64,000 nt of DNA from Bemisia tabaci (lineage: Eukaryota > Arthropoda > Insecta > Hemiptera > Aleyrodidae). A program made the translations under genes and the position numbers. The stretch's first letter is position 1, and the number at the start of each line of letters is the position of its first letter. The stretch is from positions 6,591,480-6,655,479 of the forward strand of contig NC_092802.1 in NCBI RefSeq assembly GCF_918797505.1. The letters run 5' to 3'. The notes below the pieces were generated by a model. The model saw only the letters and a program-made list of their open reading frames with translations. It was not told the origin of the DNA and searched no databases. Of the stretch, positions 11,282 to 20,096 are shown one piece after another.

Positions 11282-11331
11282 ATATTCGATCCAAAATGGC
11301 GATGTAGAATACGTAATTCCTATCCTCTTTG

Positions 11332-11382
<51 letters not shown>

Positions 11383-11423
11383 TTTTGCCCGGAGATGAGA
11401 CTTTGCATCGGCACTAACAGCCA
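11332..11423 (-). mobile_element. Very short LINE 3'-end retrocopy, 12-bp TSD
   Basis: A poly(T) run of about 45 bases plus ~46 bp of unique sequence (poly(A)-tailed on the minus strand, ...CGGGCAAAAAGTTT-A) is flanked by CTATCCTCTTTG at 11320-11331 and 11424-11435. This is the hallmark of a severely 5'-truncated LINE or LINE-mobilised RNA. Confidence 0.8.
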
Positions 11424-11451
11424 CTATCCTCTTTGTTTACATCAGACAGCC

Positions 11452-11999
11452 GCAGTAATTCGGCGAACAGCCACCAGATACGAAGAACGACTTTTGGCCC
11501 ATCCTAATGAGGAAGCCATCAGATTACTAGATAACAGTGAGGAACTACGGAGGCTCAGAAGGCGCAAACCCTTTGAGCTGGCAACCGTAGTACCCGATTA
11601 ACCCCCATATATCATCGTAAAATCCCTTGATTAAGGGTGGCTTTAAACTATAGTGATATGTTTGGTATTATTCTTAGTATGTCTTAATTTCTTTTTCTTT
11701 TTTCTTTTTTTCTTTCTTTTCTTTTTCCTGTACAAAGTATATGGTATCAAAATTTCACTGTTAAATGTTAGGTTAATACTCATCACTGTGTGGTTAGTAT
11801 AATGCTGTTCCGGTTGTTCGGGGTCGGACACCGCAGATACCGGGAACTATACCGTTCTCTATGGGCTCTGCGATGCTCGTCCCAGGGCATCCAAGTTAGG
11901 AAAAAGTCTGTATAATTGTATATATTTTCAGTCGAAAACCGTTATTTATTTTTAAGTTACATCTAAATATCTTATTTCTGTACAGAAGTTGATATGTTT

Positions 12000-12052
<53 letters not shown>
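11452..12052 (+). mobile_element. 5'-truncated Jockey-like LINE with 13-bp TSD
   Basis: ACATCAGACAGCC flanks the insertion at 11439-11451 and 12053-12065. The body begins in frame with the C-terminus of a LINE ORF2 (11452-11601): RYEERLLAHPN, LLDNSEELRRL and RRRKPFEL are typical of Jockey-clade polymerase tails. A ~400-bp 3'UTR and 49 A residues (12004-12052) follow. The long uninterrupted A tail suggests a recent insertion. Confidence 0.85.
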
Positions 12053-12054
<2 letters not shown>

Positions 12055-12316
12055 ATCAGACAGCCAGGTCCCCATGTATCGCAAACAATCGATTATTTAT
12101 CGAAAAAGTGACCCGTCGTGACACAGGAGTCTCGGAATTTGGTGGCTCAGCAGTTTAATATTGGGAGTGGCCAGCGTCGATGCGCGCCGTTTGATCTTAC
12201 CACTCGCAACTATTTTAACTCCACCAAGATCAAATTGCATACCCGATAAAATGAAGGAACTTTTAGTCCAAGGATTTTTTCGGCTAAGCAATCTGATGTT
12301 GCAAATAACGCTCGCC

Positions 12317-12550
12317 GCACGGTGGATCGAGTCAATTGGAGAGGTCGGACATGAGATTTTCGACTAAAACTGCAAATTTTGATATTAATTTCGTCACATT
12401 TTCGATAGTGTGGGGCGTTCTAAATGAAAATTTCACGAGAAAACCAGTGGAGCTAATGTTAAAACCTCAAAGTTTTGCACAAACGTAGTTTGAGCTTGTA
12501 AAGTTTCCAAATTTTGTCCGACCTCCTCATGGACTTGATCCACCGTGCGC
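12317..12550. mobile_element. GCACGGTGGATC inverted-repeat element, copy 1
   Basis: The ends GCACGGTGGATCGAGTCAAT and the inverse of CTTGATCCACCGTGC bound about 235 bp. Near each end GAGGTCGGAC is repeated inversely. Related copies are at 30290-31211 (interrupted by a hAT element) and 46735-46977. No duplication could be assigned. Confidence 0.7.
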
Positions 12551-12775
12551 CAGAGCGGATGCGCGCCTTTCGCTTTCACCAATAGCAACTTCGTATTTGG
12601 ACCGCGTTAAGCAGGAAGGAACCAGGCCACTTCAGTTACTGCCAAATTTAATTGGGAAATTTAATTTTTTACACGAGAATGGCTGTCCGAATTTTTGTGC
12701 AAATTCACTTATTCACATGTCATAAATGTTAAGGTGCTCAATGCCCGAAGGGTTATGGTTCGACAGAGGGCAGTA

Positions 12776-13028
12776 CTGCCGTGCTAAGGAAAAACGCCGT
12801 ATGAACCCTCAGGCGTGGCCAAATTTCCTTTAGTAAATTACGAATTTTCGGGAAAATTTGTAAATATTTTTCTTCCAATTTTTCAGATAACTCTGTTTCC
12901 AATTTTACCTAAAAGCCAGGAAAATGTCAAGGATAAACATTTATAACTTCTCTTAAAAATAAACATTTTACCGAAGGAAATTTGGCAAAGCTCGAATGTT
13001 CATACGGCGTTCTTCCTTAGCACGGCAG
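12776..13028. mobile_element. CTGCCGTGC MITE, copy 1 (253 bp)
   Basis: Inverted ends CTGCCGTGCTAAGGAA and TTCCTTAGCACGGCAG bound 253 bp with AGTA duplications (12772-12775, 13029-13032). Next to the ends lies a conserved AACGCCGTATGAAC, then weakly conserved A/T-rich sequence. Other copies are at 16897, 17489, 26356, 35387, 48759 and 63215. Confidence 0.85.
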
Positions 13029-13314
13029 AGTAAAGGTTATGTGTCGTAGAGCGCCAGTGAGTGCTATAAAGCGACTTATATGCATGTTTGTATCTACTTT
13101 TCTTACTAAGCGTTTAAGTCTCCAAACGTATCGTCGCTCTTTTGCCTTGAGGGCGTACCTAAACCCCGTGAGCCCCAGGCAGAGAGGATTTATATGTCAA
13201 ACAGGAATCATGTGGAAATTGAGAGAGGTACGTCAGAGGAGCGATGATATGCACGTTCGAAAAAGCGTTAGTGAACGATTATGCCGATACTTACTTATTT
13301 ACCTACGAAAATAT

Positions 13315-13515
13315 CATAGAGTACACAGAGTCGTAATGTAAGTAGGAGAGCTGGCGCCATGTTCTGCTCGACGAGTTCCGAGCCCGGTGTGCGGGGTCAC
13401 TTTTTCGATACATATTCGATCCAAAATGGTGATGTGGAATATGGCCGGATCCCCTTGTATCGCGAACAATCGATTATGTATCGAAAAAGGGACCCGGCGC
13501 ACAGTGCAGTGTCCC
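13315..13515 (+). mobile_element. CATAGAG-family element, copy B (3'-truncated)
   Basis: It starts CATAGAGTACACAGAGTC and follows the family through the TTTTTCGATACATATTCGATCC segment. Homology ends after GACCCGGCGCACAG. It holds the empty site for the 253-bp element found in copy A. Confidence 0.75.
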
Positions 13516-13904
13516 ATGGACAAAAATCGAAAATTCGACTTTGTCGGATAATAAAAATGACCGATGGATTGAAGAAATGGATGGATGGGAAGAAAAAATT
13601 CGTAGTTTCGTGACATGAAAATGCTATTTAAGGGGAGGGAGGGGGAGGGGAAATCACGGAACCTGCGCGGATGCACAATTAGTAGAGATCACGCAGCTAG
13701 CATCATGTGTTATGACGGGTGATAACTGATATTACCCTATTCAGAACGGAGCAAGGTAGAATGTTTAGGTATAAGGTATGTTTGTCTATACAAAAACTAT
13801 GTTGATAATTTTAAATTCTTAAATTAAGGGCCTCTCAGTGCGGTCTTCCGTTGATGATGCCAAAAATTCGATTTATTCCATGTACGCATCTTCAAATGTA
13901 GATT

Positions 13905-14872
13905 AAAAAAATATATCAAAATATATCAACGCAATTTTTTGATATGTTGTTCAGAATACCCTCCAGATTCAGAATATGTTTAGTTTTTAGCCCCAAAGTG
14001 CCCCAAATCGACGGAATCGTCATTTTTGTGACCTCAAGTCAGGGCTCAGGCGCGCACTGAGCGGCGTATTGGCTTGTTTTTACAACAGCCATACGTGAGA
14101 CCAAAGAGAGCCAGTGTGCATACATGAGTTGGGCCGTGTTTTTTGATAAGTTGTTAGAATGATGTTTCAAATTCATAATCTATTTGATTTCTACTCAATT
14201 GGACCTCAAATTCAACGACAAGTATGGCGTCCGTCCTTTCATGTCAGAAATCAACCACGTGATCGATAAATGAGATGTGATGATATATATTTAAACAGAA
14301 ATTAAAAGAATATATCAAAATATATCAACGCAATTTTTTGACATGTTGTTCAGAATACCCTCCAGATTCAGAATATGTTTAGTTTTTAGCCCCAAAGTGC
14401 CCCAAATCGACGGAATCGTCATTTTTGTGACCTCAAGTCAGGGCTCAGGCGCGCACTGAGCGGCATATTGGCTTATGGTCGTGTCTTTAAACATAGATTA
14501 AACAAATATATCAAAATATATCAACGCAATTTTTTGATATGTTGTTTAGAATACCCTCCAGATTCAGAATATGTTTAGTTTCAAGCCACAAACTGCCCCA
14601 AATTGACGGAATCGTCATTTTTTGTGACCTCAAGTCAAGGCTCAGGCGCGCACTGAGCGGCATATTGGCTTATGGTCGTGTCTTTAAACATAGTTTAAAA
14701 TAATATATCAAAATATATCAACGCAATTTTTTGATATGTTGTTCAGAATACCCTCCAAATTCAGAATATGTTTAGTTTCAAGCCACAAACTGCCCCAAAT
14801 CGACGGAATCGTCGGTTTTGTGACCTCAAGTCGGGAATCGGGTATACTCGGTGAACTGCATATTGGCCCCCT
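13905..14872. repeat. Tandem array, ~198-bp unit, four copies
   Basis: Units begin with ATATATCAAAATATATCAAC and continue through CCTCCAGATTCAGAATATG, CGACGGAATCGTC and GGCGCGCACTGAGCGG. They start near 13905, 14304, 14500 and 14699. The last three are adjacent at ~198-bp spacing; the first is separated by ~225 bp of unrelated sequence (14080-14300). Divergence is a few percent. It looks like a short satellite. Confidence 0.85.
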
Positions 14873-15189
14873 GTTTAAGGCGATCTTCATGATTTCTTTC
14901 CGATAAAGAAAAAAAAAGTTACAAACACATGTGGTTATTAGACATGATGTTCATTCTATACAATACTCTAATACATACCCCCCCCCCTCCCTCAGAAAAT
15001 TCTATCCGCCTTTCCGCATCGTCCTCCAATTTTTCGGAATAGCCGATTTTCCCTCGGATAATCACAGTTTTTGAGCATTTTGTTTTGCCACTTTTTTCTC
15101 ACACAAAAATTTTAAAAAAAATTATATAATACGTGTTAAAAACGTTTACTTTGGGTAAAGGTAACAGGGCCTGTTGTTAACCAGTATTT
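14873..15189. other. No gene recognised
   Basis: Low-complexity and AT-rich sequence with a C-rich run near 14980. Nothing assignable. Confidence 0.4.
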
Positions 15190-15910
15190 TCAGATCAAAT
15201 CATGGGGAATGTGCCATGACCGTCTTTCCGACCAAATCGATCTCACTATAATTGTTACAGCCCTCCCCCCCCCCTCCAGGTGCTGCTTTAAGAATTTAAT
15301 CCCATCTAACGATAGACTATATGAATAGGAGGCCTCTGGTCTCATGTCAAATTTTCCATTTCTATGTCCATCCGTTTTTGAGCTACGAGTTCGGTTCCTA
15401 CCGCCCGAACGCTCACTATTTAGTAACTTTGCGACCGCTCCACCCCTCCCCGCCGTAAGTGTCATTCAAAAAATTTGACCTCATCTAACAATGGCCTATC
15501 GGTAGAAGAGGTCGTACCCAAATTTCACTTCTGTATGTGCTACCGACTTCGGACTAAAATGTTTGTCCCTACCGCCCAAACGCAGGTCTTCAAGTGTCAC
15601 TGCTTCCACCCCTCTCACCCCGCCACAAGGGTCATTATGAAATTTTGACCCCATCCGACAATAGCAAATATGTATAGGAGGTCTCATATCAAATTTCACT
15701 TTTCTATGTCTTTCTGTCTTTGAGCTATGAGTTCGGTCTCTACCGCCCAAACACTCGCCCTCAAGTATCAGTACTCCCGCCCCCCTCCTCCCGCCCCAAA
15801 GTGTCATTAACAAAATTTGACCTCATCTAACGATAGTCTATATGTTCAAGACCTCTCATACCAAATTTCACTTCTCTATGTGCTTTTGTCTGCGAGCTAT
15901 GATTTTTGTC
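15190..15910. repeat. Tandem array, ~170-bp unit, degenerate
   Basis: The segment TTTGACCTCATCTAACGATAG recurs in varied form near 15297, 15477, 15646 and 15818. Each copy is followed by a purine-rich AGGAGGTCTCATATCAAATT-like stretch, a CGGTCCCTACCGCCCAAACG-like segment and a C-rich tract. Copies have diverged clearly, so the array is older than the one at 13905. Long minus-strand frames here are by-products of the C-rich repeats. Confidence 0.75.
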
Positions 15911-15944
15911 CTTACGCGCCATAAGGACACTGCACTGTGCGGCG

Positions 15945-16041
15945 CCGCGCAGGAATCTCGGAATTCGGGCCCTGTAAATTGCTTAAAAGTGGCGGCAGCT
16001 CTCCCAGCTCCCACTTACATTACGACTCTATGAACTCTATG
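15945..16041. mobile_element. CATAGAG-family element, copy E (3' end only)
   Basis: GGAATCTCGGAATTCGGG and the terminal repeat ending GACTCTATGAACTCTATG match the right end of the family. The left part is absent. Confidence 0.65.
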
Positions 16042-16785
16042 GAAAATATAAGTTGCGCATAGTTGCGTGCTTCAAGATCCACGAATGTTGGCACCCAAAT
16101 GTTCGTAGCTTCTAAAAAAATTAAGCATACGCCTGAAAATTAGGCTTGCGTGTAGGGTGTACGGGCCTTACAATAAATTTAGCATCACTCACTTTGACTC
16201 ACTTCAATGTGACTTTAGTGCTTGTAAAAGGAGGGTCTGGCCTTTCATATATTTTTAGTGGGCCATGAAGGCCCACTGTCATCAAGACCATAAATAAACG
16301 AACGTTCCTGGTGCTTGAAAGGCTTTTGGAAATGTATGCCAACGATCTCACAAAGAATGCTCCGAATGCATCCTTGCGAACCCTCCCTCCGTGAAATTTC
16401 TGGCGTTTCTTTGAACCATCGTGTTATGAAAAACTAAAGTTAGCTCTGAATTTTGATATTTTTTTTTTTTCTCAAAAAATTTACTTTATTCAGATATTTT
16501 GTGATCACTCGTTTAACTCTAACATGAGAGGGAATCTGACGATTGTGAGAAGTCACCATCTGGTTTGTTTACCTTATACGGTCGGAAGATCACCATATTC
16601 GCCTATTTTTTGAGAGCACTCTAACCGCTAATCCACAAATTCCGCAGCACACAAATGCCTATACTCCTCCATGTTTGGGTATACTAGGCTGATCAGCTGC
16701 AGATCACCACAATCTCTAAAAGTTCCTTCAACATGTCGGGAATGCAAGCCCGTCGTCGTCCCAACGTCACCTTGGCTTACCATCA
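16042..16785. other. No gene recognised
   Basis: Unique-looking sequence without convincing frames or terminal repeats. Confidence 0.4.
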
Positions 16786-16896
16786 ATGGGCATCGTACTT
16801 TTCTACTTTTCTACTCCTGCGTTAAAGTCCCCTTGTGATAGACTCGGAACGGTGCGGTGCTGTGTAACACAATGGTTACAAACCGTACACCCTACA

Positions 16897-17137
16897 CTGC
16901 CGTGCTATAGAGAAACGCCGTATGAACCTTCAAGCGTTGCCACATTTCCTTTGATAAAACACGAATTTCCTAGTAGAAGTATGGATATTTTTTCAAATAA
17001 TTTTGTTCCCAATTTAACCTAAAGCTCCAGAAAATCTCAAAGAAAAATGTCCATAACTTTCCTCTAAAATAAACTTTATATCGAAGGAAATTTGGCAACT
17101 CTCGGATGTTCATGCGGCGTTCTTCTTTTGCAGGCAG
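16897..17137. mobile_element. CTGCCGTGC MITE, copy 2
   Basis: The inverted ends CTGCCGTGCTAT and TTTTGCAGGCAG bound 241 bp; flanks TACA and TATA match at 3 of 4 bases. The upstream flank (16813-16892) also occurs, inverted, beside the copy at 26356, so a larger unit has been duplicated. Confidence 0.7.
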
Positions 17138-17488
17138 TATACCACACAGACTTATGACATCACCTTGGCCTATCATACATGACAAGTAGAAATTCAAAAC
17201 CTGGCGAGCGTCATCAGGTTATTGCTAAAATATGCATGTTGCTCCTCAGCGTAAAGTGTCCCGTTTTCATTGGATTTCCATCAGGAAATTTTCTCTAAAT
17301 TTGGTCTATTGGAAACTAATGCCCCATTATAGGCACCTGATGGCAGTTACCAGATATTTAATTTCTGCTCTCCGTGTAAAAAAGAAAATTCACACTTCTT
17401 CAGCTTCGTGTTGCTCTCACCTGAAAATTTCAGTTTCGTATGGTTCAATAAAAAGATTCTCAGGTTTTGACGTCAGTCAGAAGCTATA

Positions 17489-17740
17489 CTGCCGTGCTAA
17501 GGAAGAACGCCGTATAAACCCTCAGGCGTTGCCAAATTTCCTCCGCGATATCACGTATTTTTGGGAAAATGTTTAAATATTTTTCTCCCAAATTTTCAGA
17601 AAATTTTGTTCGCAATTTCACCTTAAGTTCCTGAAAATGTCAAGGAAAAATATTCATAACTTTCTTCTTTACTAAACGTTTTATCGGAGGATATTTGGCA
17701 CCTCTCGAATATTCATACGGCGTTTTCCTCAGCACGGCAG
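17489..17740. mobile_element. CTGCCGTGC MITE, copy 3
   Basis: The ends CTGCCGTGCTAAGGAAG and CAGCACGGCAG bound 252 bp with perfect TATA duplications (17485-17488, 17741-17744). Confidence 0.85.
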
Positions 17741-18063
17741 TATAAAGCACAAGTCGTAAAAGGAACGGGGAAACAATTTTTGAAAAGCTCGTTTCCACAC
17801 CACCTTAGGATAGTCCGATCAGGTAAATGATACGGTACTGCTCTTGGAGGTAGAGCTTTAGGCGCGCTTTTTTAACGTGGTATCGCCATGAGCCCTAATC
17901 CACGGGGGGGGGGGGGGGGAGATAAAGTACTAACCACTGCTGACGCAGCTCCATGCCATTTTTGAAAGCAGCTCTGCTCGGAAGACGGAAGTAGTGCCCG
18001 CTAAAACTGCTTAACGATTATAACCCTTATTTACAAATGAGGAGAAATTAAACGGTATCTTAC

Positions 18064-18090
18064 CTTCGGTTGCGGGAATGGCAGCTGCAC
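18064..18090 (-). other. Candidate 27-nt micro-exon
   Basis: On the minus strand a long TTC-rich pyrimidine tract ending CTGTTTCAG is followed by 27 nt (9 codons in any phase) and then GTAAGA. The splice signals are good, but the tract is itself a simple repeat, no neighbouring exon was found, and similar TTTGTTTCAG motifs near 19033 and 22124 lack nearby donors. The signal could be fortuitous. Confidence 0.2.
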
Positions 18091-18117
18091 CTGAAACAGA
18101 AGAAGAAGAAGAAGAAG

Positions 18118-18232
18118 AAAGAAAAAAAAAAAAAAAAAAAAAAAAAATTCGACGATCCCGGTACGATGATCCTGGTACGATGAGCCCGGTACGATGATCC
18201 CGGTACGACGATCCCGTTACGATGACGGCCTC
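18118..18232. repeat. Poly(A) plus 14-bp tandem repeat
   Basis: About 25 A residues are followed by five copies of a 14-bp unit, GATCCCGGTACGAT, with small variations (about 18153-18225). Confidence 0.8.
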
Positions 18233-18285
18233 CCCCAACCCCGGCTTCAGGCCCCTCCGGCCCCAGGTTCCTATCCCACCTCCTC

Positions 18286-18603
18286 CCTTTTTTTTTTTTT
18301 TTTCCACTCGTGGCTTGCTGAGATCCTCCGGGGCGTAACGCCCCGGAGCCGCCGTCGCCGGCAGGGGCGCCCGCCGGACCCCATAAGGGTCCGCTGGGCG
18401 CCCCCACCCCCGACCCCCGCGAGGGGGGAAAAAAGCCCCCCCTTGCGGGGGGGCAAAGACCCCCCTCGCGGGGGGTCGGGGGCAGGGACGCCCAACGGAC
18501 CCACGGGGTCCCGGCGGGCGCCCCTGCCGGCGACGGCGGACCCCGGGACGTAACGCCCCGGAGGATCTCAGCAAGCCAGTCGCGGAAAAAAAAAAAAAAA
18601 AAA
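18286..18603. repeat. GC-rich long hairpin flanked by poly(T) and poly(A)
   Basis: A T run (18286-18302) and an A run (18583-18604) bracket two arms that are nearly complementary. The sequence GGCTTGCTGAGATCCTCCGG at the left matches CCGGAGGATCTCAGCAAGCC at the right, and complementarity continues inward through GCCGTCGCCGGCAGGGGCGC to a G/C-run centre near 18425-18470. Base composition is extremely GC-rich compared with everything around it. It has no plausible gene; the long frames on both strands reflect lack of stop codons in GC-rich DNA. Confidence 0.8.
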
Positions 18604-18604
18604 A

Positions 18605-19030
18605 ATCCTACTCCACCCCCCGTGATTCTACTCCGCGGCCCCTCCCCCCTTGGAAAACCCTACTCCGCGATCCTACTTAAACCCCACGGACATCCCTCCC
18701 TCTCCCCGGGAACCCCCTTAGGAAACCCTACCCCGCGATGCCGCACCCAACCTACGGACCCCCCTCTCCCCGGGACTCTCCCCCCTGGAATCCTAGTTCC
18801 GCGATACCTCCCAACCCTACGAACCCCCCTTCCCTGCCCCCTCTCCCCCGGGAACCCCTTAGGAAACCCTACCCCGCGATGCCGCACCCAACCCGCGGAC
18901 CCCTCTCTCCCCGGGACTCTCCCCCCCTGGGAATCCTAGTTCCGCGATACTTCCCAACCCTACGAACCCCCCTTCCCTGGGAACCTCCCCCTCAGCGATC
19001 CCTCCCCCCAAGCCCGAATCTTCAGCCGCA
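18605..19030. repeat. C-rich tandem repeat, ~140-bp unit
   Basis: The module GGAACCCCTTAGGAAACCC, then CGCGATGCCGCACCCAACC, then CTCTCCCCGGGACTCTCCC, then TAGTTCCGCGATAC occurs twice (about 18710-18850 and 18851-18990), with shortened versions on both sides. Any protein frame through it is a by-product of composition. Confidence 0.75.
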
Positions 19031-19151
19031 TCTGAAACAAACAAGGCAAATCATGAATTATTAGTATGATTAGCAACAGGTGACAAAACTGGCTTCTGCA
19101 TTTCTATCTAATCCCTCATCCACGTAGTTAAAAGTTCTGCTCTATGATCAT

Positions 19152-19316
19152 TAGTGGCATGGCGTGAATTGCGATTTATCGATTTTTATGCCATTTAAAC
19201 CTATGGAAAATGGTCGATAAATAGGGTGTTCCCAGCGGACATCTTAATAATAGATTCTTTACCATAGGTTTAAATGGCATAACAATCGATATATCGCAAT
19301 TCACGCCACGCCACTG
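19152..19316. mobile_element. 165-bp CAGTGGCG hAT MITE, copy 1
   Basis: Ends TAGTGGCATGGCGTG and CACGCCACGCCACTG, followed internally by GCGATTTATCGATTTTTATG and TTTAAACCTATGG, mark this family, which has eight copies in the window. Flanks do not give a clean 8-bp duplication here, so this may be an old copy. Confidence 0.75.
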
Positions 19317-19552
19317 ATTATTACGCTGGACTTATAAATGCTAAAGGGTACTATTTGCATGCAACATACTTCCTTTTAGCGTGCATAGGTCCATGACCCA
19401 TTTGTCCATTTATCTCTTGTCAAAATTTTAGTCAAGGCACCATGCCAAAATTCCGATATCAAAGTTTAGGTATTACTTTTTTAAATTTAAAATGCAGTTC
19501 CGTGATGCTTTTGGACTATATCATGCAGCGTTAATTGCAGAAAGGTGGGAAA

Positions 19553-19861
19553 ATAGTGCTGGGTCCACACTATTTTGTGAGGGAAACGCGGCCAAATAGA
19601 ACTTTTGATTTCTATTTTTTCGAACTTTTTGGCCTTGTTTTCCCAGCAAAATTGTGTGGACGCAGCACTATTGTACCATTTGGCTTATCTACTACCTATT
19701 TTATTATTAATCACTATTGTACCACCTTGTTACATACCGTCCCCTTCTGATGTAAGGGCACATCTCAATTTCCATGTGAGCTCTATTTCGCATATAAAAC
19801 CATGCTTTCTGAGGCTCATACGGAAATTGCGGTACTCCCTTACGTCAGATAAGCGACAATG
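19553..19861. repeat. Two small inverted-repeat elements in tandem
   Basis: 19553-19672 has AATAGTGCTGGGTCCACAC inverted at its right end. 19737-19861 belongs to the CGTCGCT...CTGACGTAAGGG family, also seen at 22439-22838 and 46994-47117, with the inner arms CTCAATTTCCATGTGAGC and their near-inverse. Confidence 0.55.
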
Positions 19862-20096
19862 CGTCCGGGCTACGTGGGTTTATGGTTTTGTTTCTCTCGT
19901 TAATTTCAAGTTTGCATTCAGCTGTAGAGTAACTGAACTGTATTACGCAAAAAGAAACTAATATTTCTGGCTCATTTAGAAAAATTCATGGCATTTATGT
20001 CTATGCTACAATAAACCGAAAATGATAATTCCTTTCTACATGATTCAGTCCAATTACTTTCAGTTGAATGCGGTATTGTTCGATAGTAGGTATCAC

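Larger units (their letters stand above)
10918..12143 (+). mobile_element. CATAGAG-family element, copy A, hosting three insertions
   Basis: The family has ~45-bp terminal inverted repeats starting CATAGAGTACATAGAGTC. This copy starts at 10918 and its homology fades near 12143, so the right end is truncated. Aligned with copies at 13315 and 43125 it is split by three later insertions: 11029-11281, 11332-11423 and 11452-12052. Removing them and their duplications restores a collinear element. The complete copy at 43125-43414 has an 8-bp duplication. Confidence 0.75.

Noticed and set aside
11643..11831. Lys-rich small protein on the minus strand
   Set aside because: The Lys run comes from a TTTTC-rich tract inside the 3'UTR of the LINE at 11452.
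15190..15813. Minus-strand frames with a repeated GGRDRTHSSKT-like peptide
   Set aside because: The repetition follows the ~170-bp DNA tandem array; frames start and stop within units and show no domain.
18011..18939. Long overlapping reading frames on both strands rich in Gly, Pro and Arg
   Set aside because: They fall entirely in the GC-rich hairpin and C-rich tandem repeats, where stop codons are rare by composition; no family motif is present.
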